64,000 nt of DNA from Archegozetes longisetosus (Eukaryota; Arthropoda; Arachnida; Sarcoptiformes; Trhypochthoniidae). The DNA lies in assembly GCA_018873245.2 (NCBI GenBank), contig JAEMBT020000009.1, positions 7,891,288 to 7,955,287 of the forward strand, read 5' to 3'. Below the pieces are notes generated by a model that saw nothing but the letters and a program-made list of their open reading frames with translations, was not told the DNA's origin and made no database searches. This document shows positions 35,450-48,706 of this stretch, one piece after another. Every line of letters begins with the position of its first letter. Within the stretch, counting starts at the first letter, position 1. Made by a program: the position numbers and the translations under genes.

Positions 35450-38350
35450 CCACTTTGTCCACGTTTACAGCTTCAATAATAGAATATCTTAAATCAAACA
35501 TATGTTTTGTTTAGACAATGGTAGTTATTGAAAGTTTTATTATTGTACATTGCTAGTTATTACCATAGTATAGTTAGTTAGCACATATTTTACAGGCTAT
35601 AAAATCAATAATTTTTCAGTTTATACACACGTTTATTCAGATTTAAATTCAGACATTTATTAAGTCCTATTCTAATATCAAGTTAAACTCAGACATCTAT
35701 TTAGTTATATTCAAATATTTATTTAGTCCTATTTCATTACAAGCATTACGATATATTCGTATCAGCTATGTAGGTATTAACCTTGGAACATATTTTATTA
35801 ATCATTACTTTTCATTTGTGATAACGTTCCCTAATTAATCATTATATTTGCCCTTCATTTGAATTTATGCTTTTTTATGTTTTATATATATATATAGATG
35901 TTATAGAGTTTAATGCTATTTTTACTGGTTTTTTATATCTTAAATATGATAGTCATTTATTATTCATTTATAGTCTCTATCTTTACTTACTTTTATATTG
36001 CTTTATAATATCACAATCAATCTTTTCCACAAACTTCAAATATTTAAACCAGATTATTTCATACTATTTTTTCAACTCCTTTTTATCATCTCTTTTCATT
36101 TATCTTCCTTTTTCTTTTCTTTTATTCAATTCGCTTTTGCCTCACGTGGAGATTATTTTAAACAAGAATAACTTTAACTTTATTGTCATCATTACAGTAT
36201 TGCAACATTATTGATACAATCTCTAAAATAGTTACTTTCTTAACATGTTGCATATAGCCTATACTAACATTTGAATGCATTAAATTTAGTTTTAAGTTAC
36301 CAGTAGCTGTTGTAAATTCTTGTTCTAGTTGTTTAGTGACTAAAATATTTTGGATTCTTATCTAGATGTGTTTTGCTCAGCTAAATTGTACTCATCGGTG
36401 CGTTCAACTTGATACTTACCGGCTACTTTAGACTATTTCAAATATTCATTTAAAGTTTCTTTCAAGTTTTATAAACTTTCATCAACTTTAAGTGAACGAG
36501 GAATTTGATGTCAAGTTCGGTAAACTTCTAGATTTAGGTAGAATGATACCTGTTTACATTAATCATGATTTCATTGCGATTAAATCTTTAATCTAAATTT
36601 ATATAATATTGTTGTAAAAGATAGAATAAGTCATAAAATTATTTTCTATTTATACAGCAAGATTTAAGTAGTTCTTAAAAGCAATAAAAATTCTGTGGGA
36701 AAAATGGCTTAAATATTACTGATTTTTAAGGAACGCCTAACTACATGTTAAAGTTAGACAAGTTTTAGAAATCAAGTGACTCTCTTTGATTATGAACTAA
36801 ATTGTAATCGCTAAGATTAACATATCTACTCACTTGAACAATTGTTATTTTTTTTGACAAATTAACCATTCATTTCAGGAATAAGTGATTTCCTTATAAT
36901 TGAATAGCCTCACAAATCTTGTTTTCTCAGAATATTTATGTGAGATTTTCTTCTTCAACCTTCCATCATAAGAGTATATTGGAATCTTCAAGGTCAAAAT
37001 TTTCAAATACTGAGTCTTCAAATCCTAAACCTCGAAACCCTACTCTCATTCTCTGAACTAAGTATAAATCCCTTTACTTTGCTGAAGTATACTTTCAATA
37101 ACTTTTTGTACTTTTTTGAGATTCTTTTCAGTTGTGTATAATTAAATATTTGAACAGTTCTCAAACTGAATCCACAATATAAATACTAGAATCTACTGAT
37201 TTATTATTTTTTCATGAAAAAAATGAACCAGACTAATTAAGATTGAATAATATTTCAGTCTGCTGCTATCATTCTAGCTGCCAAACGTGTAAACCAGTTT
37301 TCATGTAAATTGATAGATGAATAGAATTGCAAAACTAGTTGCTAATGCGATCTATTGTAGATTTAATTCATTAACAACTATCTCATTATATTTTTTGCTC
37401 TCAATACTTATTAAGTTTGTTTTTTATTCTAAGGAATGGTCGTTTAGACAACTAAAGTAAACAAGGTTTCTAGATTGATTTTCCAAATTATTACTAGTGA
37501 GATTTTGACTTTGGAGGTTTTGATTTTCAAGACTTAAGGGAGTGGCCCTCGCCGTCAGCATGTTAATTGTACATTAACCTGATCAAATTAAATTCAAAGT
37601 TAGCCATTAGTGTCAAGGTAGAATGAAATATTTATTTTAAAAACAATCATTCATGCATTGATTACAAATGATAATGAATATTAAATCTTTTATGAAATTT
37701 ATATCAACAATTAGTACTTAATAATGCTTACTTTCATCAAATTGGTCAATAAATCAAAATAAATTCTAAGAGTCTACGAATGATAGCGATGGCTCTTATA
37801 GAGTTTAAATTCAATAACTCCAATAACCAATTCATATAAATAATTTAAACTATTGATTCTCAATATTTGACTATTAATACAGACCTATAGAAAATCTATT
37901 GACTATTTCACTATGTCATTGAAACAATTTGAAGTCATAGAAATAATAATCTGTGAAGGACTGATAAGTCTACGTCGGAAAGCAATTTTGAACAATTCAC
38001 ATTTATATTAAATGATTCACTTTGAAAAATTAATTCAAAGTTATCTAAACCTTAAATTTTATCAAAATCATCAGTTGTAGACTTTCGTATTTTACTTTGA
38101 TTTGTTGATCAATTCTTTTATAAGAAATCTTCAAAATTTCTACCAAATGGAATAGCTACTTAAAACCAATACACTTATTTAGAGATTCAATAGATTCTAA
38201 TTAAGATTCTAAAATATTTTAATAGATTCTTATGACATGATCCAAAATAGTGCTCAATAGAAATGATTGAAATTACAGACATTGAGACATAAATTGTCAA
38301 ATTAAGACGTTAGCAAATATCCATAAACTCTGTCAGCTAAAAACTACTGA
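35450..38350. other. Intergenic region
   Basis: AT-rich, with a run of T-rich sequence at 35860-36130 that is open in one frame but has no protein character. One degraded MITE lies at 36655-36769. No gene is recognised. Confidence 0.4.
36655..36769. mobile_element. Degraded Tigger-like MITE
   Basis: TACAGCAAGATTTAAGTAGTTCTTAAAAGCAA at the left pairs loosely with the inverted AACTACATGTTAAAGTTAGACAAGTTTTAG at the right. It resembles the MITE in the P450 gene at 57583-57685 and, at its ends, the perfect copy at 60516-60655. Confidence 0.5.
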
Positions 38351-38356
38351 CAAACT

Positions 38357-39455
38357 CTAGAATCCCATGTGAAAGTTAGGTGCTGGATTCGGAAAGACTA
38401 CAGGTCTCGATATTGAATTTCTGCGAATATGTGGGAAAGCAAGTCCTACTTCTTCTGGTATTAGGTCACGGAAATAGGCAGGTGGTGGCGGAAGCATTGG
38501 AAGATATGGTGGACTTGCTATGGGGAGGAGTGGTGGTGATGGAGGCAACGCTGGGAACATGATCGATGAAGGAAGCCCTCGAGAGGCCCACGACCTCCGC
38601 CGTTCTGATAGCTTCTTATTCAGATATGCTTCTTTGTATATCGTCTTCCACGACTCACCTAAAAGATAATTAAACTTTTTTAGATATCTTTTCATTAGAT
38701 TTGTTTGTAAGTAAGCTGAATATGAAAATGCAGCATGAATATGAAAATGCAATTAACGCATGCGCGGCTTAATATGCAAATTGCTATAGATGATTTTTGA
38801 AAATTCATAATCTTATTACAAAATATTCTTAAAGTTTAGTTTCTATTCACTAATAAATAAATAACTAAACAAATGAACAATTAATGAATTAAGAAAGAAA
38901 CAAATAACAAATAAAATACAAACCATAAATCCTAGTAGAATAAGAACTAGGAAATGTTTTCTTAACAAGAACTCTCCATAAGTCGTCATGTAAAGTAATA
39001 TCTCTCCACAAGGAAGACACAAGAGCCATTCTAAACAAGGACTCAATAGGTAGTAGAGACAAAATATTAATTTTCAACTCAATAGGTAAATCATCTATCC
39101 TTATTGACAGCAGTTCTATTAGTTTGACTACTAATTCCTTATATAATTTCTCTTTTATTATATTAACATCTTGATTAATTTTCAATTTCATCTTAACACC
39201 ATCTTCATTAGAATCAGTGATGATAGCATGAATAATAAGTATTAGTGAACCCATAGGTATACCAACTATATCAATATAAGCATCTATTTGCTTTCCAATA
39301 TATCTTGCTTGGTTAGCTGGTATACGACGTCTAAATAGATATCTTGTTATATAACGATTCTCGTTTATATCTTCTATTTTTGATGTTTGTGAGAAGCCGT
39401 TTTCTTCTAGTAGTGCCATTAGAACTGACTTGTAGATTTCTTTTGGATTCTTCAT
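38357..39455 (-). CDS. FBXO7: FBXO7/nutcracker-like F-box protein
   Basis: Exons are 38924-39455 and 38357-38658, joined in phase 1 through a 265-bp GT-AG intron, giving 277 residues. Residues 5-115 correspond to the FP (PI31-like) domain; IPMGSLILIIHAIIT matches the VPLGKLIVINATI part of vertebrate FBXO7. The F-box is at 122-168 (DDLPIELKINILSLLPIESL.., DLWRVLVKKTF). Next comes ESWKTIYKEAY, like the DWKELYRKRH of FBXO7, then a proline-rich tail. The family forms SCF ubiquitin ligases and binds the proteasome regulator PI31. The N-terminal ubiquitin-like domain of vertebrates is absent, as in the fly protein. An in-frame stop just before the ATG fixes the start. It is divergent from the next gene. 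Confidence 0.85.
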
Positions 39456-40030
39456 TATTATTATTATTATTTATTTACACTTTTATGTAAGTATATAATA
39501 CACTTTTTACATCTCTGTTATAGTCTATTTCATTTGACCGTTTGTTTACATGTTTCTCAATCTGAAAGCTACGTCTGATTTGTTTATAAATAAGCAGACT
39601 CCATCTCTAGAAAATTCGACAATTTTCCTACTTCCATCAACAAGCTACAACTAAAATTGGACATAACTTTCTGTTTAAACTAACACCAAACTAATAGAAA
39701 AGAATGACGTAATTACTGTAAAAACAAAAACAAAATCAAAATCAAAATCTAAGCATAAGCTACGAAGAGATATTTAGTTCCCTATGGGAAGAAAGCTATA
39801 TTATTTATTCATTTAATTAATGTTTATATTAGCAACTATTTATTTATTAAACAACGACTTATTATTACTATTATTAATATAAAGTTTAATGTTAAACAAT
39901 TGAACCTTTGTAAATTGAACTATTGGAAAATAATCATTTGTCATTGATCTAAGTGATTTAAGTGAATTAAGAAGAAGATTATAAAGAATTGGAAAATAAG
40001 AAAAGCCGCACCCAATCGTAATATAAAACG
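39456..40030. promoter_or_regulatory. Shared 5' region of divergent FBXO7-like and P4HA genes
   Basis: The 575 bp between two outward-facing start codons must hold both promoters. No clear TATA box is seen. Short TTA-rich and AAATC-rich runs occur. Confidence 0.35.
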
Positions 40031-43000
40031 ATGAAACTAACAACAAACAGAAGACGAACAACAACAATACTACTACTACTACTAAAGCTAACAATAATAA
40101 GACTACCAGAAGTGTCAAGCGAACTATTCACAGCAGTAGTACATCTGGAGAAGCTACTAAATACAGAGAAACAGATAGTAGGTTCATTATCCAAATACAT
40201 AACAGAAGAAGAAGATAGATTATCTAAATTGAGACAATTGGCTCAACATTATTCCATTCTTAATAATATTGCTTCTAAAGATACTGACCAATATTTAGCT
40301 AATCCTATTCATGCTTATTTGTTAGTCAAACGTCTAACTACTGATTGGAATCTTGTTCAACATCTTGTTCGTCATCATACTTCTGATCCTATTTTGCTTC
40401 TTCAACAAAATGAAACTTTTCCTTCTGCTGAAGATTTGTCAGGTTCTTGTTTGCATCAATTTATTACATTCTGAATAATCTAACTTCAAACTTAGCAATT
40501 TGTAAATATCGTAGTTAAGACTATTTAAATGAAATTTTCTTTTCAGATCAAATCAATACTATTTTGCATAAGTTAATTAGTCTTTTGAATAAGTTTCATC
40601 ATTTGCAAGTGTTCAAACGTACCTTAAGAAGCGTTGCTAAGATTTAATCACAAAACTAACGAACTTTTCATATATTATATAAAATAGTATTAGTTTTATT
40701 TCAAAATATGAAATATTTCTTTAAATAATCCTAGTTATGGTACTTATAAGTTTGAAAGTTTGATTTAGATTCTAGAGTGTGATAGATTTCTGTAGATTAT
40801 CTTCAATAAAAACATTATAATAAACTTAAATTTCTTCTCAAAAAGGAGCCGCAGAAGCATTACTACGACTTCAAGACACGTATAAATTGGACACAACATT
40901 ATTAGCTGATGGAGTGATACCTATTCGCGACAACCGAGGTGTCAAGACTGGACAAAGAGGTGTCCGTCCACCTGAAACTCGGTTGTCATTAACTGCTAAT
41001 GACTGTTTCGAACTAGGAAGACAGGCATATGTCAATAGAGACTACTACCACACAGTTCTTTGGATGCAAGAAGCATTAGATCGATTAGATAAAGAAGAAT
41101 CAGTGAAAGATAGCGATAGAGTCACTATTTTAGAATATCTCGCTTTTGCTACTTATCAAAGAGGAAATATTAGACAAGCTCTTAAGTTAACGCATCAATT
41201 ACTTCAGCTATCACCTGATCATCCTAGAGCTCATGGTAATGTTGATTATTATGAGAAAGAATTGGCACTACATTCTTCTAGTAAGAAGAGAGGTGATGAT
41301 GGAGAGGTGCCGTTAGATGAAGCGATTGTTGAGTCAAAAGTCAGCTGGTCTTTGGAAGAAACAGAAAGAGAAGCTTATGAAGCTTTATGTCGTGGAGAGA
41401 ATAGATTGAGTCTGAAAATTCAGTCTCAACTTGTTTGCTTTCATTTAAATACCACTCAGATCCCTTTTATCAGATTGATGAATATTAAAGTTGAAGAAGC
41501 TTATAAGAAACCTCAGATAGTTATCTTTCATGATTTCTTATCTGATTCTGAGATTGAGGTTGTGAAGACTTTGGCTGAACCTAAACTGAAAAGAGCTACT
41601 GTACAGAATTCAGCTACAGGAAATCTAGAAACTGCTAAATACCGTATTTCTAAGAGTGCTTGGCTTACAAATAATGAACATCAAGTTGTTGCTAGAATTA
41701 CTAGACGTATTAGTCATGTCACTGGCTTAGATCTTACTACTGCTGAAGAACTTCAAGTTGTTAATTATGGTATTGGTGGTCATTATGAACCTCATTATGA
41801 TTTTGCTAGGCGTGAAGAAAAGGATGCTTTCAAGTCATTAGGTATTTCTGTTTTGTTTGTTTTCCGTCAGTTTAGTTAAAGACTTGAGTATTGAGTACAA
41901 TATAAATATTTCTATCATTTTAGATGAGTCTTCAATTGATTTAACTATAAAACTATGAGTATTAAGTAGAAAATAGATATTTCTATCATTTAAAACAAGT
42001 ACTGATATGATATATAGAACCAAAATATTTAAGTGATATGAAAAAAGGTATATTATGATGTTTTATAGCTAAACCTAAACTATTTGTTTCTTAATTAAGT
42101 ACTTCTATTAAATGGGATATATTGAGAGTGTTATATAAATTGGTAAATAAGTTTTCGATTACAACTGGTTTGCGCTGGATTAAAATAATGACTTTAATTT
42201 ATAAAATGAGGAAATGAATCAAAATATTTATTCATTTAGGATTTTATAGTTGTTTAAGCTATAATCTAGAAATTGCGATTTCCTTTAGACATAAACATGA
42301 GTCGCCAATTTTACTCAATTACATGATAAATATTTCAAGATCACATCTCATTTAATTTAGTTCATTCCCTTTCCTAATTTACTACTTTTCTAAATTATTT
42401 CTCTTTGCTTTTCTTTTATTCTGCATATTCTGTAAAGAATATTCTGTAAACAACGTTCTTTAAAAGCCATTCTGTGAGACGCATGCTACAATTTCAATTC
42501 TCTTCCTATTATATATCTTCCACTCATTTACTTACTGTAGATCACAGTTATATTTATATTAAGAACGTTTTCTTTATTAGTAGAATTCAAATATGAATGT
42601 GATTATCGGCATTTATAGTAAATTATAGTCTCATTACTATGGAATGAGTTTAAGATTATTGAAAGTGCGTCTTTCATTAAAATACATACACACATACATA
42701 TCTATATGAAGTTTATCACTGTTGCTCAATAGTGAGAAACCAGTAGTGAACCAAAACCTCTGTAGAATGCAGCTATCATATTCAATCAGATCGAATGAAT
42801 AGTTATTTGCTATTAAACTCATTATGCTACAGTTTTCAATTACAACTATTCAGTATATCTAATTCATTTTCAAGTGGTTATAGTAAATTAAGTAAATGTT
42901 TCTTTTCTAAAATATTCAAGTCGGTGGGGCATTTGAGTTGGGTGCACACGCACCCTCTATTCCTATTGGCTTCAGTCCCCACTGGCTTCAGCCCCCACTG

Positions 43001-44665
43001 GCTTCTGGCCTTATTGGCTTCAGTCCCCATTGGCTTCATCACTGAGAAATACTCATCATAAAAATGAGACTTCCCGAACATATTATCAGAGCACTATCGG
43101 GCTAACTTAAACTTAATCTACAGCTACATACAACAAACTATATGATAAAATAGAAATAGATATTTCTCAATTATGATAATTTTGATTTGAAATACTAGAC
43201 TGCGCTTGATTTAGTTTGATACTGTTAAACCGATTTGTTGAGTAAGTTTGAGCAAGTTAGATTATGTTACCATCTAAAACTATTGAGAAATACATGGCGA
43301 CTGAATAGCGATTACTATTAACAGTGATTTCTATAGTCTATTACTATATCTAATGAATGAACAGAATTTACACTAATGATTGATCGGTCGCATAGACGAC
43401 ATTAAACAGATATTTCATACTCTTATGACAAGATTCTAATCAAGTATAAACTATTTTCAAAACTTGTCTCAATCAATTCGTTCTTTCAGATGATTTCTTA
43501 TCATATTTTAGGCAATTCTCCAGCAAAAAATCACGGAACCATCTATTGATCCAATAGAAGATGAAAGTACAGTAATAGCTAGATATACTGAACTTGCCTA
43601 TAGTGAATCCTCATAATAGTGAGCACAGTGAGTCCTCATTATAGTGAGCAGAGTGAATCCTCATTATAGTAAGCACAGTAAATCCTCATAATAGTAAGCA
43701 CAGTAAATCCTCATTATAGTAAGCACGCTTATCTCATACCAACACATAACATTGCAATGTCAGTATAAACACCAGCAATATGACTATTTAGAGATATTAC
43801 TGTATTTTGCTGGAAAAACATCGATGTGATCATAAACTAAAGTGTAGAGTGTTGGACGTGCAAGGTGTCATGTTACTATAAAAGTACTTGAAAGTGTCCA
43901 ATTGACTCTCTATTGAATAATACTTATAAGTAAACAATATTCTATCATATAATAATATTCACTATTATCGATTTTAATTATTTTGTAATTTTGTCGTAAT
44001 TGATAAGAAACTCAATGTTTAGGTCATTGTTATTATAGATAAAGAAATACAGAAAACAAACTATTAAGGGCTTTTACGAATTGATAGCTAAAAGTTAAAT
44101 CATTTAATTATTTAGACTTATAATAAACATTATATGGGAAAATGATAGATAAAAAGAGAGTCAAAAAATTGCAATATATATATATATGAAACTACGAAAG
44201 CTAAATAGTTAAACCAATTGAAAACTACAAAGTGATGTCAGAAGTAATGATAAGTAACTAACAAAATATATGTTTGAATGATAAGTAACTAAAAGTACAT
44301 ATGAATGATAAGTAACTAAAAATGTATAAATGAATGATAAGTAACTAACAAAATGTATATTCCAACGATAAGGAACTGGTAATCGGATCGCCACGTGGTT
44401 GAACTACATGAGTGATGTAGAAGCTGGAGGCGCAACAGTCTTCCCTCAATTAGGCGTAACAGTCTGGCCTAAAAAAGCGACCGCTGCCTTCTGGTTTAAC
44501 TTGCATAAGTCTGGTGATGGTGATCTTCTTACTAGACATGCTGCTTGCCCTGTTCTTGTTGGTTCTAAATGGGTTTCTAATAAGTGGATTCATGAGAGGG
44601 GACAGGAGTTTAGGAGACCCTGTGCTCTTAAGATTAATGAGTATAATTTAGTTCAGGCTGTTTAG
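40031..44665 (+). CDS. P4HA: Prolyl 4-hydroxylase subunit alpha
   Basis: Exons are 40031-40442, 40846-41841 and 44373-44665. All junctions are GT-AG in phase 1. The product is 566 residues. A signal peptide with a leucine-rich core is followed by SSELFTAVVHLEKLL, the N-terminal dimerisation region. The junction DLSGAAEALLRLQDTYKLDT is diagnostic. A TPR-like peptide-binding part follows (ELGRQAYVNRDYYHTVLWMQEAL). The 2-oxoglutarate/Fe(II) dioxygenase core contains His454, Asp456, His525 and Lys535, with the 71- and 10-residue spacings of the family. It hydroxylates proline in collagen-type chains in the ER with protein disulphide isomerase as partner. Intron 2 is 2.5 kb and carries a MITE and tandem repeats. 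Confidence 0.95.
42940..43040. repeat. Short tandem repeat in P4HA intron 2
   Basis: Imperfect ~16-bp units of the type CATTGGCTTCAGTCCC are repeated about six times. This is a GC-richer island in an AT-rich intron. Confidence 0.6.
43570..43802. mobile_element. Pogo-type MITE with internal 25-bp repeat expansion
   Basis: The ends CAGTAATAGCTAGATATACT and, inverted, CAGTAATATCTCTAAATAGT lie between TA dinucleotides. Inside, AGTGAATCCTCATAATAGTGAGCAC-type units of 25 bp occur five times (about 43604-43728). It lies in P4HA intron 2. Confidence 0.75.
44230..44372 (+). repeat. Tandem repeat abutting the exon 3 splice acceptor of P4HA
   Basis: About five imperfect ~27-32-bp units share AATGATAAGTAACTAA. 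The last unit grades into the true acceptor ACGATAAG followed by GAACTGG, so each repeat presents a near-copy of the acceptor. Confidence 0.6.
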
Positions 44666-45854
44666 ATTTTTATTTCTTACTTTTTATGTCTCTTTTTCTA
44701 TTAGTTAGCTCGCAAGTCAACTTTTCTATTACTTAGTTCTTAAGCTAATTTTCTATCACTTCTTAAGCTAACTTTCTATCACTTCTTAACTCACTATTAC
44801 GAGACGTGCCATAATTTGACTGAACAAAAAAGTGAATGTAATTTATATAATAAGTTATACATGCGTGACTCTTATCGGCTGTTGAAAGACTCTTCTGATG
44901 TATAAGTACCGGTAAATCCCAGCTAGCAAATAGATCTGCTTAAACATGCATTCAAGTTGTCTCCTCTAAAAATAAATTGCATGATAACTATTCCTACTCT
45001 ATATTATACACGTTCGTCTCCACTTCTCTCCTTGTCTCTATCTGTTTTGTTTACTTATATCTTTGTTTTTACACTTTGTTTAGTTTTTATTATTGTAATC
45101 TGATGTCATGGTAGGCTCTCTATCTGATGGTAATATCTAGATATTAACAAACCTATAGAATATTCAATATACTTATCAAAGTAGATCTAAAATCAAAATT
45201 GACAACAAATAGATTAACAAGATAGATAGATTAACAAGATAGATAAATTAACAAGATAGATAGATTGACATAGAAACTGAAAAGACAAAAGTAACTAAAT
45301 CTTTAACTAAACATAAAAATAAACTATATTTAATGCATGTTTTCTTATTGCATTATAGTTGCTAAATTAGTTAATCAAAAGAATATTTTTACAGTTCTTA
45401 TCACACTTATATATATATATATATATATATATGAAGTGTTAATTATAACTAAATCTATCTGACATTGAAACTTATGAATTCTAGTCAAAACAATCTTACA
45501 GTGAAGCAGTAAATTAGTGACGATTACCGTGATTAGACACTATATAACAGATCTAAATCTTAATAAATTCAATCTGAAAACTAACTAAACAAGTCATATA
45601 GAAAATGAAAGCTTATTTCTTACTAATGTCTGCAACACTACTTATCTGTGTGTTTAAATTAGGGGTTTAACTGTAATACATGATTATGATTGAAAAATAA
45701 GTCCAATAAGATGATTAGAAGTAGCCGTAAAGAGAGTCATTCGTATTTGAGATAAGCTATAAAATATTTAGAATATATATACATATATGTAAAAGCAATA
45801 CTAATTTTGCTTTGATTTAAGCCAAATGTTTAAAGCCAAATTGGAGCTAGCTGT

Positions 45855-45990
45855 TTTAGCTAGACGTTCCTAGCTATATTAGCTAGACACACATAGCTAT
45901 TTTAGCTAGACACTCCTAACTATTTTAGCTAGATGTTCCTAGCTATATTAGTTAGATGTTCCTAGCTATTTTAGCTAGATGTTCCTAGCT
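45855..45990. repeat. 23-bp tandem repeat
   Basis: Imperfect units of the type TAGCTATTTTAGCTAGATGTTCC repeat about six times. AGCT-rich half-units can pair with one another. Confidence 0.7.
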
Positions 45991-47662
45991 GTTTTATTAT
46001 TAAGTTCCTTTATATGTCTCTTTTATATAGGAGACCACTTATGTTGCTTTTTTATTTATAATTATTATGTAATCAATTTTTTGTTCTTTTTTTTGTTTAT
46101 TATTATTTGTAATCCAATTTTTAGCTATTTTTAATCTAAATTTTTCGTAATAAAGCTCTCTATAGCAATTAATATATTGTTTAATATAAACCGCTAACAG
46201 AAACCAATCAATATGTTATATTATTGTACACAAATGGTTTAAAAATCAATTACACTTAACAATCAATTGATATGAACTCTCGAAAATGGATTGAAACCTC
46301 AGAAAACAAAAGTTATCTATTTAGTGATTGACCTGAAAATGAAAAAGAAGAAGAAGAAAAAACAAAAATAGAGATCATGGTAATGAACTTGGACGAAGTA
46401 ATGGTATATTTCCACAAATAAGCGATAATTAGGTATAGAAAAGGGCGATTGCAATATCTCAATATTTATATATATATATATATTTCTATTAGTTTTAATG
46501 TCAATGGCACTAGTAAAACTTTGTTAACTTACTTATTAAGAACATTGGCATCAATAGAATTATCTTTATAACAAATTTAAGATAATATAATCCTGTATAA
46601 CCTAACTTAACCTAACCTTTAAGGGTATTTAACTATAACTACAGTGTCTATCTTCTAAAGAGTGTGTAAGCCCCGATTTGTTTTCCCCTATTATCAGCTA
46701 CATAAAACCAATTCTGTTAGACTATGATCTTCATCATCAATGTTATGTTTTATCGTTTCAATTATTTCAGGTAAAACAGTTTCAGGTAAGACAGTTTCAG
46801 GTAAGACAGTTTCAGGTAAAACAGTTTCAGGTAAACGAAAGTGAAATGAGTCAACTTAGAAGTGATAAGAGGCAAAGACAAAAATAAAGAAAGTAATAAA
46901 TTGAAACAAGAAAATGAATATTAATTCTAACCATACAACATTGCGAACACTTAATAATAATAATATTTGCGTTTCATATCTACTATTAAAGTATTATGTC
47001 TTCTCTACTATCTGATAATGCGTACTGTTTTAACGTTAGTTTAACCGTAAAACCTATGTCAAAGATAAAATTGACTTCTTATCTTATACAGTTATTACTA
47101 GTTATAGCTAACACCCTAATGCACTAGAAATTGGTTGCTTGTAATGGCAGCTTGTTATATGGGATATAGTCTGCTAACTAGATTGTTCAATATAACTCCT
47201 TGTTCACTACATGGAGTGTCTACTATAGCCCGTTCATTATATGGAGTGTTGACTATAGCTTGTTCACTATACAGAGTGTTAACTATATTTAACTCTAAGC
47301 ACATTTCTAGAGACTAGCATTAGGCTTATATAAGAAAGTATGTGGAAAATATCATAAATTAAAAACAAAAATAAAGTAATATGTGATTAAACAGGTTATA
47401 AATTGAAATCAGTTTTTCATGGCTAACAGCGTGGCATTGCTTGTTATGATCCGGTCTGAAGCGAAACTTCACTATTTGGTATTTAGAGGAAAATTAAAAT
47501 TGATATCAATTTAATCCAAACCGGATTCAACAGGAAATTAGTTTAGGCCGTAAGAGGCGCTACAATTGACGTTTATATTAATCACTCTAAACATAACAGT
47601 ATGCCCTTTCATATAAAGTTAATATACCATTCGATTCTCTTAGGAATCCTATCTTAGATACT

Positions 47663-47810
47663 CAGATACTTGTGTTGAGCTATACGCAGATACTTATATT
47701 AAGCTATACGCAGATACTTATATTGAGCTATACGCAGATACTTATATTAAGCTATACGCAGATACTTATATTGAGCTATACGCAGATACTTATATTAAGC
47801 CATACTCTTA
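47663..47810. repeat. 24-bp tandem repeat
   Basis: Units TACGCAGATACTTATATTGAGC, alternating with TTAAGC endings, repeat about six times with high identity. They keep one reading frame open by chance. Confidence 0.8.
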
Positions 47811-48109
47811 TATTTATATTCAGTTCTACTCAGCTATATTATGATAGCTATATTGAGTTGTACTCTCTGCTATATTAAGTCATACTTTGTTGAAGTCTAG
47901 TTTATTCTATTTAGAAGTTTCTCGCTCTTCAAACTTATAAATATGAGATACGTTTTCACTTTTGATTAACGTTTGTTTCTAAACATTCAACTGTTTGCAA
48001 CTTAACTTCAAGTTTAAGTATTTGTTCTTCAGTCGCTTTAAAAGTTTGTCAGACTTTTCAAACTTTAAGTATCTGTTCCTAAAACGCTTTTGGTCTCAAC
48101 TGACTAATA

Positions 48110-48706
48110 ATGGGTTACGACGTCTCAAGATTTCGCAGTAAAGTCCACGAAGAGATAATTTGTCCGATTTGTTTTGGCGTATTAGAGAATCCATTCGAAG
48201 TGACTCCTTGTGGACACATATTCTGCGAGAAGTGCATCCGTCGGTGGATCGAAACACCACTGTTTGGCCCCTCCACGTGTCCTATCGACAGATACGAGAT
48301 ATCACACTCCAAACTCAGGCCAGCCCCTAAATTCCTCTACAACTATCTCAATCAGCTTCAAATCAAATGCGATTATGCTTCTGAAGGATGTGCTTTCTTT
48401 GTCAAACTCGAAGACTTGAACAAACATCGCGCTAACTGTCCACTGAATCCATCGAAACCTGTTGAATGTCATCGTGGATGTGGTGTTCGATTACCACCAA
48501 AACTATTGCTGCAACATAAATGCACTGTTGATCCTTGTCAAGATGCCATCATTTGGAGTGAAATCATAGAAGACGCTAAGATTAAAGTCAGGCGAAGAAG
48601 TTATGAGCGATACCAAAGAAGAAGTCCCTTAAGCATTGCCATCAAAAGTCTTTGGAATGTGGTCAATAATTGGTTGGCTGATCCCAGAGTTCATGCCAGT
48701 GAGTGA
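48110..48706 (+). CDS. Nrdp1-like RING finger protein, short form
   Basis: A single exon of 198 residues. MGYDVSRF matches the N-terminus of Nrdp1/RNF41. The RING has Cys18, Cys21, Cys34, His36, Cys39, Cys42, Cys57 and Asp60; the aspartate in the last position is normal for Nrdp1 (CPxDR). Two Nrdp1-type zinc fingers follow (CDYASEGC..HRANC and CHRGCGVRLP..QHKC). The protein stops soon afterwards, without the long C-terminal receptor- and USP8-binding domain of animal Nrdp1 (about 317 residues). It probably acts as a ubiquitin E3 with altered or no substrate domain. The lack of introns suggests a retroposed or expanded family member. Confidence 0.88.
   Translation: MGYDVSRFRSKVHEEIICPICFGVLENPFEVTPCGHIFCEKCIRRWIETPLFGPSTCPIDRYEISHSKLRPAPKFLYNYLNQLQIKCDYASEGCAFFVKLEDLNKHRANCPLNPSKPVECHRGCGVRLPPKLLLQHKCTVDPCQDAIIWSEIIEDAKIKVRRRSYERYQRRSPLSIAIKSLWNVVNNWLADPRVHASE

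Larger units (their letters stand above)
44670..48105. other. Intergenic region with several tandem repeats
   Basis: No gene is recognised. Tandem arrays include AGATTAACAAGATAGAT units (about 45200-45270), an (AT)n run (45411-45431), TTTCAGGTAAAACAG units (about 46770-46840), and GTTCACTATATGGAGTGTT units (about 47195-47285). Confidence 0.45.

Noticed and set aside
35867-36214. Phe/Tyr/Leu-rich 115-codon open frame
   Set aside because: T-rich DNA giving a random hydrophobic frame; no homology or splice context.
47660-47815. Possible CRISPR-like array
   Set aside because: Units are contiguous 24-bp tandem repeats without unique spacers, in a eukaryotic genome.
47672-47878. Repetitive peptide frame LSYTQILI
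   Set aside because: Product of the 24-bp tandem repeat; no signal for a gene.
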